NCBI RefSeq assembly: GCF_042140245.1
Contig: NZ_CP159483.1
Coordinates: 2,480,001 to 2,544,000 of the forward strand
Direction: 5' to 3'
Source of the DNA: MH13 sp042140245
GTDB taxonomy: Bacteria; Pseudomonadota; Alphaproteobacteria; Rhizobiales; MH13
Length of the DNA stretch: 64,000 nt
Every line of letters begins with the position of its first letter. Position 1 is the first letter of the stretch. This document shows positions 1 through 8,687 of this stretch, one piece after another. The translations under genes and the position numbers were made by a program. The notes under the pieces are model-generated. The model worked only from the letters and a program-made list of their open reading frames with translations, was not told the DNA's origin and did no database searches.

Positions 1-2
1 CA

Positions 3-995
3 GAGCCGCGCTTGGAAGAAGCGATTGCGCAGCGTGTGGATTTGAACCGTATGCTGATCGATCAATTGATCGCACGTGCGTGTGCAACAGCCTGCAAGGC
101 GCTGGTGAGCAATCCGCACGTATCGCTGACCGACGATGATCTGCACGCTTTCATTGATCGTTTTGCCGGCGACGCCGATGCCTTGGAAACCCTCCAGGCC
201 AACCGTCGCTTGTCGCCGGAGCATGAGTGTCTTTTGGTTGCGTCGTGTGCCCAGGCCTATCAGGCCAACGAATTCGTGCGGGCTCTGGTGCCAGACAAGC
301 GCTTGGAACGGTTGACCAAAGCTGCACGCGAACGTGCTGTTCTGGAAGTTTTGGCACGCTTGAGCCCAAAGGCTTGCTGGCAGGCCACAGGGGTGTTGTA
401 CGCGCGAGGCGTTGTCACACCTGCCTTCATTTTGCGGGCGGCCCTCTCGGGCGAGATTCTGACGCTGGAGGCCTTGGTAGCGCGGCTTTGCGATGTCTCC
501 ATGGAGCGTGTTCGCAGTGCTTTCGTGCATGCCCGTCCGGTTGTCGCTGCGACGCTGCTCAAGAAAACCGGGTTGAGCGAAACCGTGCGCAGCGTGCTTT
601 CCATGGCGCTGGTGCTTGCCCGTGAGCTGGCCCGTTCCGATGTTGATTGGACGGCCTCGTTTTTCGCTGAAACGCTGATTGAGGTTGTTGACCAACGCAA
701 TGCTGATGCGTCGATGGATGCGCTTGATGGTGTTGGTTCGGGGGATGCGTCTGATGCGACGGTGGCGCTCTGTCACAGCATTGCCGCCGATATCATGCAG
801 GCCGAAGCGCGCGCCTACACCGTCGCAAGCCGCTTGCCAGAGGTGAGTGATCTTGAGGCTATGTTCACCGAGGGTGAGCCTGGCGAAGCCTTGGCGATGA
901 CGGTGGATGCTTTGGTAAGTGATGCCTTGGACGGAGATCTGCTGAGCGTCGAAGGATCAGACGCCGACAGGCAAGAACGACAGTTGGCAGCGTAA
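3..995 (+). CDS. DUF2336 domain-containing protein (5' end outside window)
   Basis: The reading frame is open to the left edge of the window, so the N-terminus is probably missing; the first in-window start would be a TTG at 12. The visible 327 residues are an all-helical, Ala/Leu/Val-rich protein with an acidic C-terminus. The segment around residues 135-165 (TPAFILRAALSGEIL, then LVARLCDVSMERV) matches what I know of the alphaproteobacterial DUF2336 family, a helical repeat domain of unknown function. The convergent Hpt-like and CheY-like genes fit the usual proximity of this family to signalling genes, so a regulatory role is inferred. No catalytic residues are recognisable. Confidence 0.7.
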   Translation, partial: EPRLEEAIAQRVDLNRMLIDQLIARACATACKALVSNPHVSLTDDDLHAFIDRFAGDADALETLQANRRLSPEHECLLVASCAQAYQANEFVRALVPDKRLERLTKAARERAVLEVLARLSPKACWQATGVLYARGVVTPAFILRAALSGEILTLEALVARLCDVSMERVRSAFVHARPVVAATLLKKTGLSETVRSVLSMALVLARELARSDVDWTASFFAETLIEVVDQRNADASMDALDGVGSGDASDATVALCHSIAADIMQAEARAYTVASRLPEVSDLEAMFTEGEPGEALAMTVDALVSDALDGDLLSVEGSDADRQERQLAA

Positions 996-1016
996 AGTTT
1001 GGGATTGGCTGCTCGA

Positions 1017-1538
1017 CTAGGCGGCCTTCGGGTCCTGGTCGTGGACTTTGGCGATCATCTCAGCACCGGCTTTGGACAGCTCATCGGCCAATGTGATGGC
1101 AATGCTGTTGTCTTCCCCCGCCTTGGTTTCGCGCGCGATGGCGCGAATGGCGGTGATGTATTTTTCCAGGAACGAGTTGGGGATATCGTGTTTGCCTTTG
1201 GCATCCATGATGTCACAGAAAACACCGGCAATTTTTCCCACTGACGGAAAGCCAAGTGTGGACGCTTGGCCACGCATATCATGGGCCGCGCGATAGAGGG
1301 CACCGCGTGCTTCTTCAGAAAAACCAGCCTGTTTGTTGGCTTCCCAAATCTCCATGAGGCGCTCAACCTCTTCGGCCATCCAGTCGGCGAAGTTCACCGA
1401 AAGGCGCTTGACGGCCTGCTCAGCCTTTTCAACGGGGTCAAATTTTGCGTCACGACCAGTGAGCTTGCGCACCTTTTTCTGCAAGGTGTTTGGCGGTGTG
1501 ATCGTTTCGTAAGAACCCGCTTCAATGGGCTTGCTCAT
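1017..1538 (-). CDS. Hpt-like phosphotransfer domain protein
   Basis: This helical protein of about 173 residues carries the motif AAHDMRGQASTLGFPSV around residues 85-100. It resembles the HxxKG(Q)A phospho-histidine motif of Hpt domains, with Arg in place of the usual Lys, followed by a Gly-Phe-Pro turn. Hpt domains relay phosphate between response regulators in phosphorelays. I chose the ATG at 1538 because GAGGAAGA lies just upstream; a longer in-frame extension to 1577 lacks a ribosome binding site. The next gene on the same strand is a CheY-like regulator, so the two may be partners, though no sensor kinase is in view. Confidence 0.6.
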   Translation of the reverse strand: MSKPIEAGSYETITPPNTLQKKVRKLTGRDAKFDPVEKAEQAVKRLSVNFADWMAEEVERLMEIWEANKQAGFSEEARGALYRAAHDMRGQASTLGFPSVGKIAGVFCDIMDAKGKHDIPNSFLEKYITAIRAIARETKAGEDNSIAITLADELSKAGAEMIAKVHDQDPKAA

Positions 1539-1656
1539 GGTCTTCCTCACAATTTCAGCCCAGCAGGCCTTGTGCAATGCCTTATCACTCTAGCGGCAAA
1601 AGAGTTGCCAGAGGGTTAGGCTGGGCGTCAAAGCATTCCCTTTTTTGCGGCTTAGG

Positions 1657-2256
1657 TTACTTTGCTACCGCAGCGTCAGCCTCGTGATCCAAGGTGTCGT
1701 CCACTTCCACATCATCATCATCATCGACATCCCCCTCGCGCTTCTTCTCGCCCGTGTAGTTTGGATGGACGAAGCGGCGACGGTCAGGGCCGAAGAAGGT
1801 TTGTGTGCGGATGAAGGGACGCGGGTGTTCGATACAGCTTTCAAGCCGCAGATAGAGCTGTCGGGCGGATATCGGCTTGCACAAAAACTCCGTGACACCG
1901 GCATCGCGGGCTTGCACCACGCGGCTGCGTTCTGAGTAACCCGACAGCATAATGATAGGAGTGTACGGGTTGTCGCCGTCTGGGTTTCGTACCGCTGCTG
2001 TCAGCTCCAATCCATCATAAACCGGCATTACCCAATCGGTGATGATGATGTCGCATGGGTTTTGCTGAAAAACCTCCAGCGCCGCCGCTCCATCTTCAGC
2101 TTCCAGGATATGGCGCACGCCAAGTCCGTTCAGCAACGAGCGTACCAATCGCCGCATGTAGAGCGAGTCATCAACAAGCAGAACGCTGATTTGTGAGAAA
2201 TCGTGGGGCACGGCCGGCTGGTGGTTAGAGTGAAACGATCTGTAACCATCCCACAC
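1657..2256 (-). CDS. Response regulator receiver (CheY-like) protein
   Basis: The protein has 199 residues. Residues about 22-140 form a receiver domain: VLLVDDS gives the acidic pair, IIITDWVMP the phospho-acceptor Asp, IIMLSGYS the conserved Ser/Thr position and FLCKPI the conserved Lys. A charged tail follows, containing a run of Asp (about residues 175-186), and no DNA-binding output domain, so it probably acts by protein contact. The start is a GTG at 2256; no in-frame ATG precedes the receiver core. It lies between the Hpt-like gene and NAD kinase, all leftward, which suggests it could exchange phosphate with the Hpt-like protein. Confidence 0.85.
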   Translation of the reverse strand: MWDGYRSFHSNHQPAVPHDFSQISVLLVDDSLYMRRLVRSLLNGLGVRHILEAEDGAAALEVFQQNPCDIIITDWVMPVYDGLELTAAVRNPDGDNPYTPIIMLSGYSERSRVVQARDAGVTEFLCKPISARQLYLRLESCIEHPRPFIRTQTFFGPDRRRFVHPNYTGEKKREGDVDDDDDVEVDDTLDHEADAAVAK

Positions 2257-2304
2257 CGGTGTTAGGATAAGCTTAATTCACGAGACACTAATGCAATTTT
2301 TGGT

Positions 2305-3084
2305 TTAAAATCCTGAGAACTGCTCGTTTAGGATGCGTTCTTCCAAAGAGTGATCGGGATCGAACAGCATGTTGGCGCTGTCAGTCCTGCATTCAATGAT
2401 GTCCACGCGCACCACTGAGCGGGTTTCTTGTGCATCGGCGGCAACCGCTACCGGGCGCTTGTCGGCCTCTAGCACATCGAAGCGCACTTTGGCGTTGGAG
2501 GGCAGGATCGCTCCACGCCAGCGTCTTGGCCGGAAGGGGCTGATGGGCGTGAGGGCTAGCATGGTTGCGGTGATCGGCAAGATAGGCCCATGGGCGGACA
2601 GGTTGTAAGCCGTCGATCCGGCCGGGGTCGCCACCAGAGCGCCATCGCAGATCAGTTCCTCCAAACGCACCCGATCATCGACGGAGATTTTCAGCTTAGC
2701 CGCCTGATAGGTTTGCCGCAGAAGCGAGACCTCATTGAGGGCGCGCGCTTCATGCAGCACACCATCGGCATCCCAGGCCTGCATGGAAAGCGGATGGATC
2801 ACCGTTGGGAAGGCGGCGGCGAGACGCTCGATCAACCCGTCTTCGGCATACTCATTCATCAGAAAGCCGACCGAGCCGCGGTTCATACCGTAAATCGGGA
2901 TGCCGGTGTTCATGAAATCATGCAGCGCCGAGAGCATCAGGCCGTCACCGCCTAGCGCAACAATGACATCGCAATTGCCCAGATCATGCGTGCCATAGCG
3001 CTCTTGCAGGCGTGCCTTGGCGTTTTGCGCTTCGGTAACGGAGCTTGCCATGAAGCCGATGCGGGAGAAGTGGGTCTGCGACAT
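2305..3084 (-). CDS. nadK: NAD kinase
   Basis: The 259-residue protein phosphorylates NAD to NADP with ATP or polyphosphate in the cytoplasm. The diagnostic motif VIVALGGDGLML (about residues 40-51) contains the GGDG of the NAD/diacylglycerol kinase superfamily. IYGMNRGSVGFLMNEY and the glycine-rich LVATPAGSTAYNLSAHGPIL follow in the right order and spacing. Length is normal for alphaproteobacterial NadK. The start ATG is at 3084, and the nearest upstream gene is divergent (3310). Nothing is missing or broken. Confidence 0.95.
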   Translation of the reverse strand: MSQTHFSRIGFMASSVTEAQNAKARLQERYGTHDLGNCDVIVALGGDGLMLSALHDFMNTGIPIYGMNRGSVGFLMNEYAEDGLIERLAAAFPTVIHPLSMQAWDADGVLHEARALNEVSLLRQTYQAAKLKISVDDRVRLEELICDGALVATPAGSTAYNLSAHGPILPITATMLALTPISPFRPRRWRGAILPSNAKVRFDVLEADKRPVAVAADAQETRSVVRVDIIECRTDSANMLFDPDHSLEERILNEQFSGF

Positions 3085-3309
3085 GGTGGGCTCATGCTAG
3101 GAGGTAGGACGCGGGGAAGGTGTGTCGCTTAAATGGCACGGTATGGCAAGAATGATTGCCGTTTTGAACAAAACCTGCCGGTCTGCCCTCGCGCTGTCAT
3201 GATTGGTCGATCTAAACTGTTCGCTCGCGGATTCATTTGATGTCTGCGCCTCCCGATTCGTATCCCCACCCACTGGCCATGTTGCATGGCTTGCGCCTGA
3301 GGTCCCCTC

Positions 3310-5166
3310 ATGTTCGCCTGGTTTGAGCGACGCCTTGATCCGTTTCCCCCTGAGCCACCGGTCACACCGCCGGCGACGCTCATTGCGTTCTGCGCGCACT
3401 ACACACGTGGTGCGTGGCCGGCTGTGCTGACGGCATCTGCGCTGGCGTTCTTCATCGGCATTGGTGAAGTCTATGTGTATTCCTTCCTCGGCCAGGTGGT
3501 CGATTGGTTGGTCACAAGCGAACGTGAAACCTTTCTTGCCGATGAGCGCAACACGCTGATCTGGATGGCGTTTTTGATGCTGATCGTGCTTCCAGGCGCT
3601 GTGATCTGGCAGACGCTGATCGTGCACCAAACCTTGCTTGGCAACTACCCCATGCGCATCCGCTGGTTGGCGCACCGGTATCTGCTCGGGCAAAGCCAGG
3701 CTTTTTACGCCAATGAGTTTGCAGGCCGCGTGGCGACCAAAGTGATGCAGACGGCGCTGGCCGTGCGCGAAAGCATTTTAAAGCTCTTCGATGTGGTGGT
3801 CTATGTGGTCGCCTTCTTCATCGGCACGCTTTTTGTGGCGGCGTCGGCGGACATACGCCTGCTTATCCCCATGCTGGTCTGGCTGGTGCTTTACCTTGCC
3901 ATCATGATCTATTTCGTGCCCCGCCTGCGGGATGTGGCGCAGATACAGGCTGATAAGCGCTCCGACATGACGGGGCGGATCGTGGACAGCTACACCAACA
4001 TCACTACAGTGAAGCTGTTTGCCGATACCGGCTATGAAGAAGACTATGCCCGCGATGCGATGGACCCGTTTTTGCAAGCGGTACACGCGCAGATGCGCCT
4101 GTCGAGCCTGTTCAACATTCTGCTCTACTCGCTCAACATGCTGCTTCTGTTTGCGCTGGGTGCGATGTCGATTGGCTTCTGGTTGACCGGCTCCATTTCG
4201 GTTGGCGCGATTGCTGTCGCAGTGGGCCTGGCGCTGCGCCTTAACGGCATTTCCCAATGGATCATGTGGGAGATGGCGGCGCTGTTTGAAAACATCGGCA
4301 CCGTTTACGATGGCATGGCGATGCTCTCCACGCCGCGTTTGGTGCAGGACAAGCCCGAAGCACCCACAATGCAGGTGGATCGCGGTGAAATCCGGTTCGA
4401 GAATGTTTCCTTCCACTATGGCAAGGATGGCGGTGTGATGGAGAATCTCACTGTCACGATCGCGCCTGGTGAAAAGGTTGGGCTTATCGGTCGCTCGGGT
4501 GCCGGCAAGACAACACTCGTCAATCTGCTGCTGCGTCTGCATGACGTGGAAGCGGGCGGGGTGCTGATCGACGGTCAAAACATTGCCGAGGTACAGCAAA
4601 ATACCTTGCGACGGCATATTGGCGTGGTCACGCAGGATACGGCGCTGTTGCACCGTTCTGTGCGCGACAACATCGCCTATGGCCGCCCCGATGCCAGCGA
4701 AGCTGACATTCGACGCGCTGTGGAGATGGCGCGCGCGGAAAGCTTTGTCTACGACCTTGAGGATATGGCTGGAAACGTTGGGCTGGATGCCCAAGTCGGC
4801 GAACGCGGTGTGAAACTCTCTGGCGGCCAGCGTCAGCGGATTGCGATTGCTCGTGTGCTCTTGAAAAACGCACCGATCTTGCTGCTCGACGAGGCGACCT
4901 CAGCGCTTGACACTGAAGTTGAAGCGGCGATCCAGGATAGCCTTTACGAGCTGATGGCGGGCAAAACGGTAATCGCTATCGCGCACAGGCTGTCAACGAT
5001 TGCTGAGCTCGATCGGCTGCTTGTGATGGACAAAGGCCAGATTATTGAGGACGGCACGCATGAAAGCCTGCTTGAGGCTGGCGGTCTCTACAGCCAGCTG
5101 TGGCGTCGTCAGTCGGGTGGGTTCTTGACCGAAACCCAGCCGGCAAAAGCGGATGCGGCGGAGTAG
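3310..5166 (+). CDS. ABC transporter, fused permease/ATP-binding exporter subunit
   Basis: The 618-residue half-transporter has an N-terminal membrane domain (about residues 1-340, with hydrophobic segments near 38-60, 88-110, 165-205 and 270-310) and a C-terminal nucleotide-binding domain. The Walker A is GRSGAGKTT (about 398-406), the Q-loop is VVTQDT, the signature is LSGGQRQR, the Walker B is ILLLDEATS and the switch His lies in AIAHRLSTI. This is the homodimeric type IV exporter architecture (MsbA/LmrA class), so it likely pumps a lipid, peptide or drug out of the cytoplasm. The substrate cannot be told from the sequence. It stands alone, divergent from nadK. Confidence 0.9.
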   Translation: MFAWFERRLDPFPPEPPVTPPATLIAFCAHYTRGAWPAVLTASALAFFIGIGEVYVYSFLGQVVDWLVTSERETFLADERNTLIWMAFLMLIVLPGAVIWQTLIVHQTLLGNYPMRIRWLAHRYLLGQSQAFYANEFAGRVATKVMQTALAVRESILKLFDVVVYVVAFFIGTLFVAASADIRLLIPMLVWLVLYLAIMIYFVPRLRDVAQIQADKRSDMTGRIVDSYTNITTVKLFADTGYEEDYARDAMDPFLQAVHAQMRLSSLFNILLYSLNMLLLFALGAMSIGFWLTGSISVGAIAVAVGLALRLNGISQWIMWEMAALFENIGTVYDGMAMLSTPRLVQDKPEAPTMQVDRGEIRFENVSFHYGKDGGVMENLTVTIAPGEKVGLIGRSGAGKTTLVNLLLRLHDVEAGGVLIDGQNIAEVQQNTLRRHIGVVTQDTALLHRSVRDNIAYGRPDASEADIRRAVEMARAESFVYDLEDMAGNVGLDAQVGERGVKLSGGQRQRIAIARVLLKNAPILLLDEATSALDTEVEAAIQDSLYELMAGKTVIAIAHRLSTIAELDRLLVMDKGQIIEDGTHESLLEAGGLYSQLWRRQSGGFLTETQPAKADAAE

Positions 5167-5189
5167 GCGCTTGCTTTCCAAGGCGTCAT

Positions 5190-5208
5190 CCCCGGGCTTG
5201 ACCCGGGG
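5190..5208. repeat. Short GC-rich palindromic repeat element
   Basis: CCCCGGG, a CTTGA loop and CCCGGGG form a 7-bp hairpin inside the context GTCATCCC...GGTCCA. This wording matches the dispersed intergenic palindromes common in alphaproteobacterial genomes. It lies 24 bp past the ABC transporter stop and could also slow or stop transcription, but it has no following T run. Confidence 0.6.
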
Positions 5209-5335
5209 GTCCACCTTAGACTGGCAATCTTGGTTTGTGAAAGTGAGGTTGCGATCTGGATGGCTGGGAAAAGATCAACGTGAGCAAGCTGCGGACTAGT
5301 ATTTCTTGACGCCATAGCAACAGGTAGCGCCGAAT

Positions 5336-6121
5336 ATGGCAAATAAGCCAAGACAAATCGACAAGCAGCTTGAACAGCTGACGGCGGCAGAAAAGTTAGC
5401 CGCTGCAAAAGAAAAAATCAAAACGCTCACCTTTCTTGCTGAGAATGCATTCGATTTTGTAGCCATGACTGCGAAAGTTTCTTACGGCGACGATGTCGCT
5501 GCCAAGATACCCCCGTCAAAATTCGCCAACGCTTATCTTGTACTACGAGACCAGCTTATGGAAGCTGGCATTATTAAGGCCTGCAAGTTGTTGGACCCGC
5601 CAAACAGTATCATGCGTGATAGTCTACCGGTGGTGGCCAAGCTTCTCGACGATGGCGATGTTCAAACACTCGTTTTGCGGGAGGTCGGAGGCAGAGAACG
5701 TGCCGGTTCATTTATCATGGCCGACCCAGAGTTAGCCCCAGAGCTTCGCGAAGAAGTCGAACGGCAAATTCAGTCGGTTGCGGCAACAGAAGCTGACTTT
5801 CGCGTGGAATGGGCAGAAAAGCGCATACCAGAGCTTATTGACGAAATAGGGCACCTAGCCCGATCTGAACTCTATCGAGGCGTTAAGGAGGTTCGAGATG
5901 CCCATATCGCGCACTCGTTGACGAGGCAGACTGGAAAAGAACCACAGATGAAATATGGCCACGAGTCTGAACTGGTCGCCAAAGCCGCTGAGATTATCGA
6001 AAGCCTCTACAACATCGTGAACGGCGTCGGATTTGATCTGTCAGGTGATGTACAAAAGAACGCTAAGGAACGTGCTGCAAATTTTTGGGCCCATATAGAA
6101 TTCAAGGCGCCGCGTGAATAA
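5336..6121 (+). CDS. AbiU2-like HEPN domain protein (putative)
   Basis: The 261-residue soluble, charged, helical protein contains EVRDAHIAHSL around residues 198-208. This gives an Rx5H pattern preceded by a long helix, the arrangement of HEPN ribonuclease domains such as AbiU2, where the family motif is of the type LRNKxxAHR. The N-terminus (about 10-35) is a predicted coiled coil. AbiU2 was linked to abortive infection in Lactococcus, so an RNase-based defence role is inferred only. No nucleotidyltransferase antitoxin gene lies beside it. It stands alone between an ABC transporter and a tRNA cluster. Confidence 0.5.
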   Translation: MANKPRQIDKQLEQLTAAEKLAAAKEKIKTLTFLAENAFDFVAMTAKVSYGDDVAAKIPPSKFANAYLVLRDQLMEAGIIKACKLLDPPNSIMRDSLPVVAKLLDDGDVQTLVLREVGGRERAGSFIMADPELAPELREEVERQIQSVAATEADFRVEWAEKRIPELIDEIGHLARSELYRGVKEVRDAHIAHSLTRQTGKEPQMKYGHESELVAKAAEIIESLYNIVNGVGFDLSGDVQKNAKERAANFWAHIEFKAPRE

Positions 6122-6186
6122 CGTTCGCGTTCCTTAGGCCCCTAGAGCTCACAATCGACATGGTTGCTAACTGAAAAAGAAACGGT

Positions 6187-6257
6187 GCTGGCAGCAGGGT
6201 TCGAACGCGCCCCCCCTAACTGCAAATCAGGTGATTTACCAACTGAGATGTACAAGC
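6187..6257 (-). pseudogene. Decayed tRNA gene related to the tRNA-Thr at 8012
   Basis: Read on the minus strand, this segment follows the tRNA-Thr (8012-8087) closely: the D-loop core AGTTGGTA, an anticodon arm CCTGA/TTAGG, the T-loop TTCGAAC and the 3' end TGCCAGCACC. The 5' acceptor GCTTGTA no longer pairs fully with TGCCAGC, the D-stem is broken, the T-stem has a mismatch, and the anticodon triplet is TGC instead of TGT. It is therefore read as a non-functional copy. In E. coli the tufB cluster has two Thr tRNAs flanking Tyr and Gly, so this may be the relic of the first. Confidence 0.65.
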
Positions 6258-6391
6258 GCTCAAGATAGTGTGCTGATAGTGCAGCTTTACCACCTGCTCA
6301 TAGCCTAGAGGCTGTTGCTTTGAAATGGGTTTGAGGCCGACGGTGAACGGCTTGCAATCAGATTTTGCGCCGTAAAGCTGGAGAAAGATGG

Positions 6392-6462
6392 AGCGGGTAG
6401 CGGGAATCGAACCCGCATATTCAGCTTGGAAGGCTGCTGCTCTACCATTGAGCTATACCCGC
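6392..6462 (-). tRNA. tRNA-Gly (anticodon TCC)
   Basis: On the minus strand the acceptor GCGGGTA pairs with TACCCGC. The D-arm contains GCTC AATGGTA GAGC, the anticodon loop reads CTTCCAA (anticodon TCC), and the T-arm is GCGGG TTCGATT CCCGC. It decodes GGA/GGG. It follows tRNA-Tyr on the same strand, about 100 bp downstream of it, so the two are probably co-transcribed. The 3' CCA is not encoded in full. Confidence 0.95.
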
Positions 6463-6564
6463 GATCACCGTCGCAAGATGGGCTTTGCACCACAGGCCGT
6501 CAATCACGATCACGACCGAATTGACCACCCATGCGGTTGGGCTGAAAGCCCAGAGCTTCAGGGA

Positions 6565-6649
6565 TGGTGGAGGAGGCTGGATTCGAACCAGCGTACGCTA
6601 AGCGAACGGATTTACAGTCCGTCTCCTTTAACCACTCGGACACTCCTCC
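6565..6649 (-). tRNA. tRNA-Tyr (anticodon GTA)
   Basis: On the minus strand the acceptor GGAGGAG pairs with CTCCTCC. The anticodon stem-loop ACGGA CTGTAAA TCCGT shows anticodon GTA. A long variable arm (TCGCTTAGCG region) and the T-arm GCTGG TTCGAAT CCAGC follow, and the terminal CCA is encoded. It is the first gene of a two-tRNA unit with tRNA-Gly. Confidence 0.96.
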
Positions 6650-6782
6650 ACGAAGCCCCTTGGCGTGTGCCTCTTGCGAAGCCCGCGCGTTATCAACATT
6701 CGAACCTTTGCTGTCAATCCGTTCGCGCGACTGCTAACAGCGCGCTTCAACACTTTCTTCTCGCAGGCGAGCCAGCAACCTC

Positions 6783-7655
6783 ATGAATGATGACACAGGC
6801 CCACGCAAAAACGCCGCCAAACCGCGGTCTAATTTCAAGCGCTTGAAGGCCTCACAGGCTGCCAAGAAAGGCGGTGAGACCAAAGCCGAGCGGGCAAAGC
6901 GCTTTGCTCCCAAAGCGAAGGGCCCTGCGCCGGAGATACCCTATCACGTGCATGGACTGCACGCGGTGCGCGCGGCGCTCGGCAATCCGAGGCGCAAAGT
7001 CTTCAAGCTGATGGCAACGCCCAACGCCTTGCAACGCCTGGATATGCAGCCGCATGCCTCTATCGAGGTTGAGACGGTGCACCCGAAAGCGTTGGACGAG
7101 TTGCTTGGCGATGACACGGTGCATCAGGGTATCGCCGCACTGATCAAGCCGCTGCCTGAACAGCCGTTGGAAGCGCCGTTCCCAAAGTTTTCCATTGTGC
7201 TTGATCAGGTAACGGACCCGCACAATGTTGGCGCTATCTTGCGCTCAGCGGCAGCTTTTGATGCCGATGCGTTGATCACCACCACACGTCATGCTGCGCG
7301 CGAAACTGCGACGCTCGCCAAAGCCGCATCGGGCGCCTTCGAACTGGTGCCGATTCTCACCGTGCGCAACTTGGCTGACAGTCTGCAGATGCTGAAGGAC
7401 GCCGGGACCTTGGCTATCGGGCTGGATGGCGAAGCCACCACCGAGTTGCCTGCTGCGCTCAAGGCTTTTCGCAAAAGCAGCGATCAACCGGTGGCGCTCG
7501 TCATGGGCTCTGAAGGCAAGGGGTTGCGCCAAAAAACCATGGACACCTGTACGGTCGTGGCAAAACTGCCCCTAACCGGCGATGCGCTCGCCAGCCTCAA
7601 TGTGTCCAATGCCGCCGTTCTGGCCATGTACATTGCGCAACGCCAAGATGGCTGA
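6783..7655 (+). CDS. rlmB: 23S rRNA (guanosine-2'-O-)-methyltransferase, TrmH/SpoU family
   Basis: The 290-residue SPOUT methyltransferase uses S-adenosylmethionine to methylate ribose 2'-OH groups; RlmB modifies G2251 of 23S rRNA. The first about 45 residues are a basic, Lys/Arg/Ala-rich extension. An RNA-binding substrate domain starting at YHVHGLHAVRAAL comes next. The trefoil-knot catalytic domain follows, with LDQVTDPHNVGAILRSA (motif 1 Asn/Arg), LVMGSEGKGL (motif 2 Glu) and LTGDALASLNVSNAAVLAMY (motif 3 Ser/Asn). All three SPOUT motifs are intact. Linkage to tRNA-Tyr/Gly and tuf is common in this bacterial class. TrmH-type tRNA substrates are less likely given the L30e-like N-domain. 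Confidence 0.9.
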   Translation: MNDDTGPRKNAAKPRSNFKRLKASQAAKKGGETKAERAKRFAPKAKGPAPEIPYHVHGLHAVRAALGNPRRKVFKLMATPNALQRLDMQPHASIEVETVHPKALDELLGDDTVHQGIAALIKPLPEQPLEAPFPKFSIVLDQVTDPHNVGAILRSAAAFDADALITTTRHAARETATLAKAASGAFELVPILTVRNLADSLQMLKDAGTLAIGLDGEATTELPAALKAFRKSSDQPVALVMGSEGKGLRQKTMDTCTVVAKLPLTGDALASLNVSNAAVLAMYIAQRQDG

Positions 7656-7666
7656 CTGCGCGCGCC

Positions 7667-7774
7667 TTAAAAGCTGATCACATAGCCTGCGCGATGCAAG
7701 TAGTCTGCAATCGTGCCGCCGACGACAAAAACGATAAGCCAGAAAAAGGCTTCAACCAGGTGATGCGGTTCCAT
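7667..7774 (-). CDS. Small single-span membrane protein (35 aa)
   Basis: The 35-codon frame starts with ATG at 7774, nine bases after an AGGAG Shine-Dalgarno box. It begins MEPHHLVEAFFWLIVFVVGG, giving one hydrophobic span (about residues 9-22) followed by a polar end containing YLHRAGYVISF. It converges on rlmB, ending 12 bp past the rlmB stop. The clear ribosome binding site and clean hydrophobic pattern are the support; I do not recognise a family. Function unknown. Confidence 0.5.
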   Translation of the reverse strand: MEPHHLVEAFFWLIVFVVGGTIADYLHRAGYVISF

Positions 7775-8011
7775 CCCTTGATGCTCCTTCTGTTTCGACC
7801 TTCGTAGCATGCGCCTCCAGCCACGCAGCGGCAAGCAATGGATCGCTTTGCGTGTTCACCTCTTCGTGTGTTGTGGACGCTTAGAGACGTGCGAGGGCAG
7901 ATGGTCGAGCAAAGCGGATCATCCAACAGCCGGTCTGCAGCGTGCCCGGACACAATTGCGTGCAGAACCTCTTGCGCCGCGACGATCACCGCATTATCAG
8001 CTTGGCGGAGT

Positions 8012-8087
<76 letters not shown>

Positions 8088-8228
8088 TTCCCACACCCTC
8101 TGAGTTCATGTGGCCTGGTGTTGGACGTCTAGCCGATTGGCATGGGTATTCGTTTGGCCTTAGACTGGGTCAACACTGCTTGTTGGGCTAACAAGCGGGC
8201 TGTGTTTTGCGTATTGGGGCTGAAATCC

Positions 8229-8687
8229 ATGAAAAACCTGATTGTTTGTGCTGTTTCGGCAGTTGCTTTGTCTGGCTGCGCGACAGTGACGCGTGGCACA
8301 ACGAATGATGTCAGCTTTGAAAGCACGCCATCAGGCGCAACGGTTTTGACCTCGTTGCAGCAAACCTGTGTGACACCCTGTATGCTCGAAGTGCCACGCA
8401 ATCAGAGTTTTACAGCAACCTTCAATCTGGAAGGGTTTGAGCCGCAAGTTGTGCCTGTGACCACCCAAGTTGCCGGTGCAGGCGCGGCTGGTATGGCGGG
8501 CAACTTGGTTCTTGGTGGTGTGGTTGGCGCGGTGGTTGATGCCTCGACCGGTGCGATGAATGATCATGTCCCGAACCCGGTGATCGTGACCTTTGGCGAT
8601 GCAGCAGCGCCCGCCGAGCCAGCAACATCACCAAGCCCGGCACCTTTGCAGACCGCGCCGGCCAGCGCCGAGGCTGCGACGTCCTAA
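8229..8687 (+). CDS. PEGA-like lipoprotein
   Basis: The 152-residue protein starts with a lipoprotein signal: MKNLIVCAVSAVALSGC, lipobox LSGC with Cys17 as the lipidated residue. A PEGA-type beta domain follows (FESTPSGATVLTS, TPCMLEVPRNQSFTATF, EGFEPQVVPV), then a glycine/alanine-rich stretch and a Pro/Ala/Ser-rich tail. PEGA-like modules often occur on envelope proteins; the role here is unknown. I start it at 8229 because the signal peptide begins there; the frame is open further upstream without support. Its C-terminal half is related to the broken copy inside the prophage at 27438. Confidence 0.8.
   Translation: MKNLIVCAVSAVALSGCATVTRGTTNDVSFESTPSGATVLTSLQQTCVTPCMLEVPRNQSFTATFNLEGFEPQVVPVTTQVAGAGAAGMAGNLVLGGVVGAVVDASTGAMNDHVPNPVIVTFGDAAAPAEPATSPSPAPLQTAPASAEAATS

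Noticed and set aside
3778..4794. A 338-codon minus-strand frame under the ABC transporter gene
   Set aside because: It is a mirror frame of a well-supported transporter; its translation is His/Gln/Arg-rich without any domain.
6388..6786. A plus-strand frame running through tRNA-Gly and tRNA-Tyr
   Set aside because: It translates tRNA genes, giving peptides such as RVAGIEPAYSAW that are a known annotation artefact.
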